The notes under the pieces were generated by a model. The model saw only the letters and a program-made list of their open reading frames with translations, was not told where the DNA came from and made no database searches. Both the position numbers and the translations under genes were made by a program. Source: Mucidula mucida (lineage: Eukaryota > Basidiomycota > Agaricomycetes > Agaricales > Physalacriaceae). Taken from it: a stretch of 45,111 nt of DNA. Below, piece after piece: positions 1 to 11,922 of this stretch. Position 1 is the first letter of the stretch; each line of letters begins with the position of its first letter. The DNA is taken from the NCBI GenBank assembly GCA_015501055.1, contig JADNYV010000282.1, forward strand, positions 1 to 45,111, given 5' to 3'.

Positions 1-2388
1 ACTTTTCATTTAAGCATGCCTACAGAAGCAGGTCGTGATGGTAAGAAAGCTGGTCATGGTCAGCCATGAGCACCTGTCTTAACTTTGTTCACTAAGCAGA
101 GAGGAAGGCAACCATGATATAGCTCTGAGGGAACGCAATGTGGGTAAGGCGGCGTACACATACGTAGACACAACTGTCCGGCATTACCCGCAGGAGTGCA
201 ACGTGATCGTGCACCAAGGGAATAGCAAAAGCTGAGGCTAAAAACCAGGATAAATGAACTTAGTGGCAGACATTAAGACGCGACCTAATGCTACTTCACT
301 TGCATAATGCACGCCATGGCAGTGCAGGTATTGTAAGGCATAGCTATAGAGACGCTTCACAATTCGGGTGCAAGGACAAGACGCCGTTCGGCAATGTCCA
401 TTGACAAAGTCACATGCTATGTCGACGCGACTTGAGGATGATCGATGACTTCTATATTGGTTCGCTTGCTGAGGTGGATGTCGGCGAAAGTGGGTCAGCC
501 ACAGAAGCTATATTCCTCCTTTCCTTTCCACCGCCACAACAATCATAGACACCCTGACCCCAACAAAGATTGCCGCCAAACGGTGTGTCAGCACGCCTTG
601 TCATTTTGGCGATGAGCTGACTGCGCGTAACAGGCATGGTCCCATGTTTATCTGACTGCTGATAAACACTATTCTCTATGGGATCCTGATTTCCCAGATA
701 AATTTCTTTTTCGCAACCTACAAGTAGTCAGTCACACGTTCTTCATTTCACGACGCGTTTTGATTCTGGTGACAGCGACGAGCTCTGGCTCATGTCCTGA
801 GTGCATAACTCTTATCTGCCTTGGACATCCGATTGAACTATTCTCGATCGTGCTCATCTCTATCCTGGACACTGCCAATACCGCCCTTGACTTTGCCTAC
901 CTTTACATCCAGCCTTAATTGTCCTGCCTAATATGAACTCATGCTGTTCATTTACAGCCACTTCATAATCAACTTTCCACTCTGCAAACTCTATACCAAC
1001 TCCTTAATGAGTAGTCTCAATGCGTGCAAGCCCGCCACGGGAGGTTATAGCAGAGGGTGTACGACGCTATCAGTGTCCACCTGACTAACAAAGAACACGG
1101 TTAAATTTGGTAGGTGTTGCTACACAGTGCGCGCTCTCCCCTTTCATTTCTCCCTTCTCTTTTAGCCTCATTCTCGACCGAGATCCGACTCAGACTCCGG
1201 CGCAGGTCACCATGTAGGTATCGAAATGACGACATTCAGATTGCAAGGGCCAACGCCATTTGACTGGATTCGTAAATTTTCGTTGTCAGCTTGCAGATCT
1301 TGTATTGTTTGTTTCCTCTGTAGCAAAATGATGCAGGGCGGATGCCGATACTTCGCAACTACGAGGGATTTACAATGCATCTGTGGTCTCAGATGAAGCG
1401 GTGTTATGCTGACGCCGCTTCAAAGATTTATACGTCTCAGATCTGTGAGAACCCCTTGGTGCGCAGTGCCATCCTTTCGGACGAAGAAATGGGCTTCACA
1501 TTTATCTTTTTTCACCTACTTAGGCAGTAATTTATCAAAGGTCCCGAACCTCCCCGTCCGTCAATTGTTTGACAACTGATGTGTCTTTTGGGACAATATC
1601 AGTTCATGACGCAGTGGCATGTTTCCTTTCGCAAGATATCCCTTCTATCTCGTGTGTTACCCGCACCGACACCGCTCTAGGTCTTTTGTGAAGGTACGTG
1701 GCTGTGCGGGACACACTTGTTCTTCGGTCCTTTGAATCGAGTCGTCGGGCCCGGGCCTTCTACCACGCCTTCTTCATGGTTAGTCTCCCTCTCTTTCCGC
1801 TGTTGCAGTAATTCCCGAGATTACTCCAATCGGGGTTTCCCAAAGTCCTGATTGAGGAAGCAGATGTCGTCTTTGGGTTCCAGCAGCAAGCCGTGGAGTA
1901 AGGACGCGTTGGAGCACTGTGTTCAGAACCGTTCTCGTAATCATCTACGAGTGCCTAGGAGGACCATAATAGGCAGAAATATACCTGACAGTAATACCCC
2001 GTGGTACGATCCCGTTTGCGCTTGCTGATCCCAGAGGCAATTCGACACCTTGCCCCTTATTAGGCTATCAGTTTGCCCAATCAACAGTACCGCACTGCCC
2101 TTCATGCGTTCTCTCCCCTGGTGGATTAAGCGGGAAGCTTGAGCTTGAGATATGCTCCCTCCTCTTTCGGGAGACTGCCCCCACATGCCGTGCCATTAGG
2201 TTGGTCTTTCTATGCTATGTGGGTCGAGAACTCAGCATACTTTTCTTCTTGCATCTCGCCAATGTATAAACCCTCTGCGGCTTCTTTCATTTGTGCTGGC
2301 AGGCTCTGAATTCTTCCGGATCGGAGACTGGCCTGAATGTCTTATATATACCTCTTGTCTCGGATCCACGTTATTCGCTATACCGTCA
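1..2388. other. No recognisable gene (left end)
   Basis: I see only short open frames (under about 85 codons) without family resemblance, paired splice sites or credible starts. A pyrimidine-rich stretch near 1135-1170 resembles a fungal promoter tract, and an open frame at 1342-1530 follows it, but nothing supports translation. The stretch may be intergenic sequence plus eroded remnants. Confidence 0.5.
2343..2350 (+). promoter_or_regulatory. Putative TATA box of the secreted-protein gene
   Basis: The run TATATATA ends about 38 nt before the proposed ATG at 2389. That is close enough to imply a very short 5' leader, which is plausible for fungi but unproven. Confidence 0.35.
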
Positions 2389-3091
2389 ATGCTGCACGCC
2401 ATACTCTTTTGCATGCTGACTGCCATCGCGGTGGCGATCTCTCTCTCTAAGAACGCTGTCGCGCACACGACGCTCCCATTCAAGTTCACTCTTGCCGCTC
2501 ATAACAAGACGCTGCCCAATGCAAACTCGACAGGTGCTCCTCTAGTGTTGGGTTGGGGTGGTACGTTTCGTGGCTTCCCCTTATGAATGTTAACGCGACT
2601 AATAAGTGTCCAGGTGCTTCGACCGGAGTGTCCTTCGAAATTACATCAGTACGTTCAACCATTCGGGTTTCACTACAATTTCCTGTTGGCTAAGTGCTTG
2701 ACTGAAGACGTATGCTTCATATCCTTATAACGAGTACCCGAGCCTCTCAATACTCAACGGCTCCTTGCGAGCGTACCGCGCATACGGCGAATGGATCACC
2801 AACGCCACCGAAGTGATATCTGGAGGCACCCTGGGCTGGATCACTAGCAGGATGCCGTCAAGCTTCGCATCTCCGGCAACCTCTTTTTCTGTTCACGAAG
2901 AGCAGCGAAGGCTCCTCGCAGTACACGGAATCGCTCATTTGTGGTCGCTTTGTCCGTCCAATGCATTTCGCGGGCAGAACAAGGTCGTTTATAACGTGTC
3001 GAACGATGCGCGCCCCGACATTGTTGGATATCACCCCGAAGATTGCTATGCGGTTACACTTCATGTTGTCGAAGATGCTGAAGTTGAGTGA
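2389..3091 (+). CDS. Small secreted protein, basidiomycete family of unknown function
   Basis: Three exons fit: 2389-2560, 2614-2648 and 2708-3091, joined by GT-AG introns of 53 and 59 nt with matching phases, giving about 196 residues. The N-terminus has a hydrophobic stretch (LHAILFCMLTAIAVAISL) typical of a signal peptide, followed by a run rich in N-glycosylation sequons (NKT, NST, NGS, NAT, NVS). The C-terminal part (LWSLC, then GQNKVVYNVS and a CYAV segment) recalls uncharacterised secreted proteins of Agaricomycetes, probably a beta-rich fold with a Cys pair. The start is the first ATG after a TATA-like run. Function is not known. It lies head-to-tail before the GH76-like gene, so a cell-wall or extracellular role is possible, but that is inference. 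Confidence 0.6.
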
Positions 3092-3464
3092 TTACTGTAG
3101 TAGAGATGTCAGCAGGAAATGTAACGTCTCGGAGCACGGGCCGATCCCCTGATCGCTGTTTGAATCCTACACATTACCTTCATGTCGCTTAGACTGCCTC
3201 CGTACATCGTTGCATTCATCGCACAAGGGAAGGAATATCGGCACCGTGGAAAAGCCTCCGATTGTACAATTGTCAATGAAACAAAGCAACCATCACACAA
3301 CCTTCGCAAGCAGTGCGAGATGCCTCAATCAGGCCTTGATAGTGATCTGCCTGCTCATAAGATCATGCCTTCATCAGTTACCGCCATCTCGTGGAATCAT
3401 TGATGCACCTTTCTTAGACGAGAGACGCTTCTCCTTCCTCCCCCCATGAACTGGCTCTTTTTCG
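3092..3464. other. Intergenic, no gene seen
   Basis: The stretch separates the small secreted protein gene from the GH76-like gene. A pyrimidine-rich tract (about 3418-3446) directly precedes the GH76 start and probably belongs to its promoter. The other open frames lack features. Confidence 0.45.
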
Positions 3465-5944
3465 ATGTTTATTTGGCGCTCATTGACCTTCGTTCTCTTC
3501 GTCATCATACCCGCGTTGGGGGCTGGAGAGGACTTCACGATACCCTCGTTCTGGCGCGTATGTAATGTTTGTGCTCTGGTCGAAGTTATTACGCTAACGA
3601 CTCTTGGCGCAGAGACCGAATGTCACGCTGTCTGTCGACGACCGCATCTCACGGCCAGTAAGGCTGTCGAGACTTTTCTAGGCAGACTTGGCAGCGATCA
3701 CTCCGGTTTGTCACAACTTGTTCGACAATTTGCACTGTTCCAACCCTACCTCAGGTGGACAGGAGTTCTACGCCCAGCTGGCCGATTTCGACGGTATAGC
3801 AAAGCAAACGACTTACAAGGAAGACGTTACGAGATTCTTCAACTTGAATGTTGTGGATTTTGGGTATCAATTGTGCGTATCTCTTTTCCAGGTTTGCCTT
3901 CCACTTACTCAACCGACTAGTGTCAGTCTTTTCTACCATACGATTACGAGCGCTCTGATGTTCTCGCGTCAAACAGGTTGATAATGCACTGTGCGTCTAG
4001 TTGTGAATATTTCGTTATTCCCTCGTTGACTTTGACTAGCGCCTACGGCTATGACGCCATCCGTGCGTATAACACGTATCAGACTTCGGATTTTCTCGAC
4101 TTGGCTGTTGCTTCTTGGGCGTTCGGACGAAATTACACGCTGTCTGATGAACAAGTGAGCTCTGGCCGGACGCCCGTCAAATCATTCGATCTAACCGCAA
4201 GGTGCGGGAGCGGTACGCATAACAATATATTGACTGAATTCTTGACTGATTGTGGTCACAGCATCAATGGCTGGTGGGACGTTTTGGGTACGTTCAATCA
4301 ACATTCAATTTACGTCATACTAGTATCATTGTGTTGACATCACAGTAGCAAATAGATCAGAATGAGCGTAGTCTAACAACATTCTCAACTGGGTACACTC
4401 CTTTCTTTGGGTCATTGGATCTCGCGCTGACGATTCTCTATCACTAGGTTATTCTTCATGTACGCGTCTCCGTCCGTCCAGGTACAATACTGACAATGAT
4501 GACATCAACTAGGCTTTCTGCTGCCCTGAACGCAGTGTCTCCAAATGCAACCTATTTGTTGGCAGCAACACAATCGGCCCAGTTCATGTTCTCCAACTTT
4601 GTGGTATTAGAGCCCAACAGTGGGAGGGCGGCGTTATCTGCGAACGTGAGCGACTCTTGTACGAACGATCGCTTCGGGAGCGGAAATTTCCGAGAACAAG
4701 GAGCAGGGATGTTCATCGAGGGATTATCTCTGCTCCCGCCAGACACAGACATTGGGGGTACATCGGTAGCAGATCTGTGCGTATACCGCCTTATGAGCGT
4801 GGCGGTACTCTGATGTGTTTTCTAGCCGTCGTGAAGCAGTGTTCAGAACACTGACGGGTAATAGCAAGTGTAACACGGTTGATGGGGTTATAGGTACATT
4901 TTCCGTTACGCTAATGAACGAGTTACTCAAGATTGATTTTCTAGACATGGGAAACGGCATCGGGAACTTGGAGATCGTTCGAGGACTTGGTTCCCTATAC
5001 AGACACAATACGACAAAGTCCGATCTGAGAGATTTTGTCCGTGATTACATCGGTGTTCAAGTGAGCTCTCTCTTGCCGTCAAGGCCAATCTCTCAACTCA
5101 TTTCCGTAGTACAATGCTGTGTCTGACCGGGCGACTTCCGGAGGGTCAATCTTTGGAGGATCATGGGCTGGCCCACCATCGTCTACATTTGACGGTGGCA
5201 ATCAAACGCTGGCGCTCTCTGCTTTGATCAATGCCATTCCCTTGAAATTTGTGGAAGATCCCCCTTCGACGATTTCCTCGACCAGTACCGCTTCCCCGAG
5301 CGGAGACGACAAGTCTTCCAGCGGTTCATCCAATGCTGGTGTCATTGCCGGTGCTGTCGTTGGTGTGCTTGCCCTCGCAGGAATTATTATTGGGGTCATT
5401 TTCGTAGTCCTTCGGAGACGACGTTCGCGTGGCTCCTCTCACGATCTTCCCACCGACTACGTACCGCCTCCGCCAATGCAGGCCTATATGCCCACGCAGC
5501 AGTCAACACAGACCTACCTATCCTCATGGCCGAGTATACCAAACCATGTCTCCTCACCTCCGGTTACACTAGCTACACTTCCTCACAGCCGACGAGCTAC
5601 GGCCACACACAACCCTCAATGCCTAGTGCGGTTCCGGGAGCGCCACCGCCCTCCATGATCACTAATCAAGAGCGCGTAGTGCACGAGCCCCCGATACACA
5701 ACACATACAACGAGAAACGAGGGCTCACTGCCCACCATGTTTCTAACCCTTCCGAATCGTGGCGTTCTGGTCAAGCGGACAGGCTGCTTCAGGGTCATCT
5801 GACATTTCAGCACCCGCAATAGAAACGGCCGACCTTGTACGACTGTTGGCTGAGCGGTTAGATCTGGATCGACGAGCACGTTCTGATCCACTGGTGGAGA
5901 TGGCGCCACCAGCCTATGTTGTGGATGATGGTCGGCGGACCTGA
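3465..5944 (+). CDS. GH76-like membrane-anchored glycosidase, reading frame interrupted
   Basis: Related to glycoside hydrolase family 76 (alpha-1,6-mannanase-like proteins acting at the fungal cell wall or surface). About eleven exons fit: 3465-3557, 3613-3876, 3977-3990, 4040-4212, 4262-4287, 4349-4392, 4448-4459, 4513-4776, 4826-4893, 4945-5060 and 5110 onward. An N-terminal signal peptide (FIWRSLTFVLFVIIPALGAG) precedes family-like stretches such as LAYGYDAIRAYNTY, SSGRTPVKSFDLTARC, EIVRGLGSLYRHN and FGGSWAGPP. A Ser/Thr-rich linker leads to one membrane segment (about 5335-5412, AGVIAGAVVGVLALAGIII) and an RRRR stop-transfer, then a Pro/Tyr-rich cytoplasmic tail. Oddities: within 3646-3715 the homologous peptide (TASKAVETFLGRLGSDH) lies in another frame and an in-frame TAG occurs at 3679-3681. 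The tail changes frame near 5555 and again near 5750, ending at 5944. If not shifted, translation would stop at 5658. It may be a young pseudogene or contain consensus errors. Confidence 0.65.
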
Positions 5945-7186
5945 AGGGCTCGCTTCCAATCATGTATTTTCTGTCCTGTGCAAATGACTTTGCCAAAGCA
6001 GGTTCATACGCTTCTCATGGGACAAAGGTCACGCAGTCAACTGGCCCCGTATTTAGCACTTCGTAAACGTAAACATCCACGTCGTGCCGCGGCGTTACTG
6101 TTGCTGCTATTCGTGTCAACCAATCGAGTGTGGCGAAGGTGCTAGTAGCGCCCGACATGCCTCCCCCATGCGATTCGAATTCATTCGACCATTCACTAAA
6201 TGCTCCGTGTTCGCACGTTAGAACGTATCTACCTATCGATATTGATAGATATCATTGATGCCATCTGTCAATCCAAATCAATTCTCTGAGCAAAGGGGAG
6301 AGCGATGTACCGAACCTACAGTGGTTTCATCCCCCACTCGAGCGCGTCACGCGCACAATTGAACCGATATCTTCTCTGAGTTTGAAAACCGAGTACTAGA
6401 ACACTGACATCCGCTCTTTAGCCTCTACCTAGGTTTAATGATGTCGTCGATGAAGACATTAGAACTTTCTCGGTGAGAGGGAGCCGTGGTAAGTCGGGCC
6501 GGAGTCCGCATCGCCGTGACTCATCAATGACTCTTGGCTTCTGCCGTTCCAGCATAACCTCCTTAGACGATATCGCTCTTTCTCCATGGATCTACTGTAT
6601 CGCTATATCCTCATCGTCTGACGTTGAGTTAGAAATAACGAGTTTTTTCCGGGCAACCAACGGGCAACAAAGTTCAGACTCAGACTGAGAACGAACCTCC
6701 AGAAAGCATCGATCTTGTCCGCAATCTCCTGCAATCTCCCCTCCAGTATCAAAAAGGTGTGTATCCAACGTTCAACATCTTTGACTATTTCTCACCGAGT
6801 TGTGCAGTTTCATCTCTGCTCGAGCATTTTTCTTGTCGTGTTCAGTGTGATCAGTTAGGTAGCGCCGCCTCTGTGCGCTATCCAAAATTAAGGCCCGGGA
6901 AGTCGCTGAAAGGTTTGCCTTGGCGGTATTATTGGCAGAACACCACTTGCCTTGTATATCTACGGGCAGTAGTTACCGTTTCTATGCCTGTAACGATTAA
7001 GGGGAGATTCTGCGTAGACTTTACAGCGGACGAAAGGTCACCTTCCCGGGCGACACCTGCCAGGCGCACTTTTGGTCAAATCTTGATTTCCATTTCTAGC
7101 AGGCTCACGTTGTTCGAAGATGAATGGTGGCTTCTCACAAGCTCTTCTCAACCTGCTCCCTTACAAAATCTTCCAGTGTGAAGACC
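5945..7186. other. Intergenic, no gene seen
   Basis: Open frames at 6473-6688 and 6759-7181 have no family resemblance and atypical composition. A small imperfect palindrome (CTATCGATATTGATAG) sits near 6233-6248. The last several hundred bases probably hold the promoter and leader of the BTB-like gene. Confidence 0.4.
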
Positions 7187-8796
7187 ATGGAACCGTTGTA
7201 TGGTAAGCTTATTTACAAAATCGGAATATCATTCCACTGCTAAGCAACATATCTACAGGTTCTGAAGCATTCTCAGATACCTTTTCGTATTCAGAAGGTT
7301 ACCAAAACAACGATTTCAATGTCTCGAATTGGACTGCGGAAGAACCGATATCTCCTCCAGTTGCGTCCGCGATGAAAGAAGATCAACAGAACTCAGAGTG
7401 GCAGAGTTTCTTGCATTCCCCATATTCTTCTCTCCAGGGCTGGAGTACCATGCCTTCACAGCATAGCGAACCGGGAGTTTACGTCGGCCGTCAGAGCTCT
7501 GCAGTCTTCTCTGGGCTTTCTGCCGCCCGCGACAGTGTCTTCGACAATTATGGACATTCTGATCAAGTCCAAACAGTCCGAAATGTAGGTTCAAACCATC
7601 CGACGTATGCTGGAGCGGGCTCACGCCACATTTACAACTAGTGTCAGTATCGTTCGGTCATCGCCCCGAACATGATATCGCTTCCTGCAGTGGCCGCTCC
7701 TTTGCTTTCGCATGTATCTCCTGGGAATCCATACGGCGTCGTACGTGGCGTGCATGCGAGATATCTGCACAGCTAATGCGTCGTAGAGGCTGAGATCGCA
7801 GCAACCTAGCTCGTCTCTTTCAAAGGATCTTCGAATCAATCTCTCCACCGCCGACACTATCTTTCAGTCTACTGACGCTGCCTTTTTCTATGTTCACGCG
7901 GACATCATCCACGCAGCCTCTTGCAATTCGTTTGGATCGTTTTTGCAATCGCCTACTGTGCCGCCTCTTATCATCAAGCTTGACGTGGACTCGACGGTTC
8001 TGAATTTGATGATACATGCCATCTACAGTGCCGTTGATAGAGAACGCTATGTTGTAGACGACGACGCCCTTCCTCTTCCTGTTGGCCAGGAGTGTTCGCT
8101 TCTGATGCTGACAACGACTCTAGATGTGATGGGGAGGTACGGCTTGACGCTAAGCAAGTTCATCTATTCCTCCAGTATGCTGTTCACAGAGCTCTACCGG
8201 CACGTTCCCTTCCATCCCTTGGATGTTTATACGTTAGCCGCCCACCATGACCTTGTCCAACTTGCTATTGGAGCATCCGCCCACCTGCTTTCGTTGGATT
8301 TGGGGAAGATTTCTTTCGACCAGTCCGAACGAATGGGCGCAATATACTATCGGCGACTGAGTCTTCTTCACACGACCAGGCTCACTCATCTCAAAGAGAT
8401 TCTCAGCGGAGGTCCTCCTTCTGGTCACCGTTTTGATTTGCTTTGTACAAACGTAGCCCAGCGAGATATGCGTAGCAGCTGGGCGTTGGCGATTATAGAC
8501 GTCCTGAGAAACGCCTCTCCCGGTTAGAGCTTCCCCTAGCATTGAAATCACTACTTACAATGTCTTCAGATCTGTCGCCTGATTACTTCAAAGCCCAAAT
8601 GCGGCCGTTTATGGAGAGAGTCGACTGCGTAACCTGCCGCAATCAGTTTTCGGCGAAAATCGAGGATGCAGCTCTTCAATGGTCGATGGTCGCAGTGAGT
8701 TACAGTTGACCACAAGTATCGATTCGCTGATGACACTTATTTTTTCTTGCCGAACAGCACACCATTCGATGCGTTGAATCGGTTTCCCGGCAGTGA
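7187..8796 (+). CDS. BTB/POZ-like domain protein 1 (basidiomycete family)
   Basis: Six exons with consistent phases: 7187-7202, 7259-7584, 7642-7740, 7787-8522, 8570-8694 and 8758-8796, about 446 residues. The ATG has a good context (GACCATGG). The first ~150 residues are low-complexity, rich in Ser, Gln and Tyr. From about residue 161 comes a BTB-like core (DLRINLSTADTIF, then FFYVHADIIHAAS), followed by helices (LDVYTLAAHHDLVQLAIGAS) and a C-terminal tail with a CxxC pair (VDCVTCRNQFS) and the ending HTI plus nine residues. BTB domains mediate dimerisation and often recruit cullin-3 ligases, but this fungal expansion is uncharacterised. A second family member lies at 41622-42723 on the other strand and shares the CxxC tail and its C-terminal intron. 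Confidence 0.75.
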
Positions 8797-9944
8797 TTAC
8801 TACTATAAATGATATGAATGGTCTAATGAGTAATGTATCGTAGCATATTTTCCATAACCCGCAGGGCGTATCGCGTCTCAATCAATGCCTCTTCTACCTT
8901 CGGCGAGTGTGAATGCAATTGCTTCACAAGAAACAGGTATGTTAAAATGTAGAGATTGATAACCATTTGAAGAAAAGGACCGCGTTCACGAAGGTTGCGG
9001 ACTTAGATCGTAAGCGGATGCTAGAGCCCTCTAAGAAACGATGTCGTTGTTCTCTAAATCGCCAAGGGGTGATGGTTCTGTCAATAGTAAGGTTCTATCG
9101 GGGAATCACAAGAAACGTGCTTACTCGGAATAGTGACGAACTGGGGATGTGAAGGAGCGATTCTAGTCTCCTAAGATGTCATGCCGTGGACGGGGGAGCA
9201 GACACCTGTTGGGCCACATGGACAGGAGAGGCGTGCGCGTAGATGAATTGTACGCCCTTCAGTTGCCTGGGGCAGTGTCGCGCAACCCAAAGCGCGTTAC
9301 TACAACCTACTTCAAGGAGCTGAGAACGCGTTGTGAGACGTGTGTGCTACTTCCGAGCGCGAGGGTGTGCAAACTTCAAGTCAAGGGAACAGGCTCAAAG
9401 CTATGTTAACACACACTGAAGAGTGAAGGTGGATCACGATGGTACGCTTCGGAGCGCTTTCGTGAATGAACATTCCAACTGGTAGCCTGGTCTCGACTCT
9501 TGCGCTTCCCCGCAATGAGATGCACCGTGAGTCACGCTGGTAGCTTCGTGTCGCGAACTTGTGTGATGTAACATTGAAGTTGACGGGCTGTAAATGACGA
9601 TAGCCATGACAGAGGATGGGGACCTAGTCGAACTTGAACACGAGAGCTTCTCAAGAAGCTTAAGTGAATTCACTTGAAGCCTCGGAGGCAAAGAAGAAAG
9701 CGTTGGTCGATACCATCTTCAAGTGCTGCAGCGGGGATAGGATCTATCCCGCTCATTTGACATGTGTATCCGACAGGAAAGATATCTACACCCTAGAAGA
9801 AGTCGATCTCATATCCTCAACCGAACACTAGGTTGAAAAGGTGTACATTCTATAAGTAGAACAAATTTTACACCAAAAGTCGAATGTACATGAATCAAAG
9901 TTACAGATATGTCCAAGCCTCGTGTCACAGATGCACCAAGTAAG
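8797..9944. other. Intergenic, no gene seen
   Basis: This stretch lies between the 3' ends of the BTB-like gene (+) and the NAD(P)-binding gene (-), which are convergent. Short open frames (for example 9176-9409) show no recognisable family. Confidence 0.4.
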
Positions 9945-10899
9945 CTAATGCGCGATACATACACACTTGTCCGCGTACTCGCTCCATTTGTTTGTAATGG
10001 CGTCAACCACAAAATGCGCCACATCCCTCCTGGAGACTGTCCACGCGCCCGGGACATCACCATCTGCAACCCTGTACGTTTTCTTCTTTTCTATCTTCTT
10101 TTCGTCCTCTGCCGTGCACTTCCCATCGGTCAACAGTGCCGGTCGTATCAGAAGCACATTCTTCAAAGATCCCGGAGCAGGTAGTCCTTCTCGCTCTGTC
10201 CAATTCTCTCCCATGATCTCCGAAGTGGGCTCTCCGTCCTCCTGAGAGTTCCAATCCCATCCCGTGGAATATCGCAGAGCGCGCTCGGCGCCAACTTTAT
10301 CCTCGTGCGGAGCGGCGAGTAGGTAACCATAAACAGGTTTCAGCGCAAGTGGAAGGGACTTGTGTGAAGTATGCGTAAGGCCATTGGAGGATATTATGAC
10401 CAATTTAGGTGTGGAGGAGGAGGGGATGGTACAGAGGAGATTCAGGAGGCATTGAGTGACAAGATTGGGCGGCGTAAGAAGGAAGCCTTTCGTCAAATGG
10501 AATGTCGGTGTGCCGCCTGCACGTAAGACAGTTTAGTTATGAGAATGGGAAGAGCGACAAAGAAGGGACCCACCGACAGTAAACAAGACAACTTCGATTG
10601 TTCCATGTGCAGATGCAGCACCCCAAGCCGCTTTGATGTCGCCTTGTTTCAGAGCGTCGCCCTTCACGAGTATGGCTTTGCCGGATGTGATGAAAGGTTG
10701 GATTTCGGCGTCGCCATCAAATACAGCGGGCGAACGTAGAAGGAAGGTCACCGTCGCACCAAGGCCTATAACAAGACATGAGCATCACGGTGTAATCCAA
10801 CGGAAGACTGAAGCAATCACCCAATAGGCGTATGGCAGAGTAGTAGCCGATATTTCTCGAGCCGCCGAGAACGAGAACATTATGGGGGGCTTCAGACAT
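9945..10899 (-). CDS. NAD(P)-binding Rossmann-fold (NmrA/epimerase-like) protein
   Basis: Three exons on the minus strand, 10899-10821, 10765-10574 and 10516-9945, give 280 residues with matching phases. The N-terminus VLVLGGSRNIGYYSAIRLL is the dinucleotide-binding beta-alpha turn (GGSRNIG) of extended short-chain dehydrogenase or NmrA-like proteins. LGATVTFLLRSP is the second strand with an Arg that would favour NADPH. A later segment (PVYGYLLAAPHEDKVGAERAL) sits where the Tyr-Lys region is expected. The ending RRDVAHFVVDAI...CVCIAH fits basidiomycete relatives. Its substrate is unknown; such proteins act as reductases or as redox-sensing regulators. It is the first of several redox genes up to 26.1 kb. 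No lesions are visible. Confidence 0.75.
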
Positions 10900-10965
10900 G
10901 ATAGTGGATGGAGTGAATCAAAGTGAAGGTAGTCGATGAGTTGAAGATAGGGAACAAGACGCTAC

Positions 10966-10974
10966 TCTTATAGT
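10966..10974 (-). promoter_or_regulatory. Putative TATA box of the NAD(P)-binding gene
   Basis: On the minus strand the sequence reads CTATAAGAG about 70 nt before the ATG at 10899, a normal distance for a fungal TATA element. Confidence 0.35.
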
Positions 10975-11922
10975 CCCAGGCAAGTACGAGGAACACGGGA
11001 CCGCAGTCAGGATAAAGGATTTCCAAAGGCGCTAGTGGCAGTGCCTGGTAGACATCAAGCGTGTTGAGATCATATCAAGGAGAGGATCTGTCGAGTACAA
11101 ACAAATTCTCGTCACCACCACTTTTGCCGGGCCTCCAGGAAGGGAACCAGCTGAAACAGGTGAAGAGTTGGAATTCGGAAGTACGCATATGCGATGTGCA
11201 GACTTCATCACGCAAGATTGCTGCTCCAATAGAATGTCAAACAAGAAGACTAGTTTGGGAAATCCATTTTGATTGAGCAGAAGATGAATGGAAAATCAAC
11301 CAAGCTAAAGAAACGTTTCCAGTCGCGTGCCTGCCGCAATCCCAGAGCATTGGTGATGGTACATAGGCACGCCAGTCAATATTACGATCGCGAGGACAAG
11401 GTAGTCGCGCGGGTCGATTGAGGAAATGTTTCAAAACTGAGGTAGAGCCCGGAAATGGGTGTGTAGCGTGTTTAGGATTGATGAGGATCAACGACACTGA
11501 GGCCGCTGCGGAAGGTGAGGTCAAGGTGAGGCCGGATGGGAGCGATTGTCATGTCATGATGATGACTTGTCTCCCACGATACCATTTGCCCAGCATCCGC
11601 TCTGGGCAATCTACCATCCGGTTTGTCCTTTCCCAGCTTGTCGAGGCGCACTGCCCTTCTCCAATATGACCCGGAAACATTGGTGACTGAACACTATTCA
11701 AATATTTCGGCGGTATTCCTCTTGATTGGTTTCGTGGAGACGCGTGGATATCCCCTCCTTTTGAAGACAACGTGACCAACAAATTATTTCTCACTCACAG
11801 CATCAACTTCTTCAAGCCAGGTGCTTTAGACGGTTATCGCGGGGCGTTACTGGCCCGGTTCACATTGTCAGGACACACAATATGAGTCTTCAGACGATGG
11901 CCATCGCCTCCCACTGTCCACC
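10975..11922. other. Divergent intergenic region, no gene seen
   Basis: This stretch separates the divergently transcribed NAD(P)-binding gene (-) and GST gene (+) and could hold a shared promoter. Open frames at 11061-11276, 11237-11524 and 11549-11794 have no recognisable family. Confidence 0.4.
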
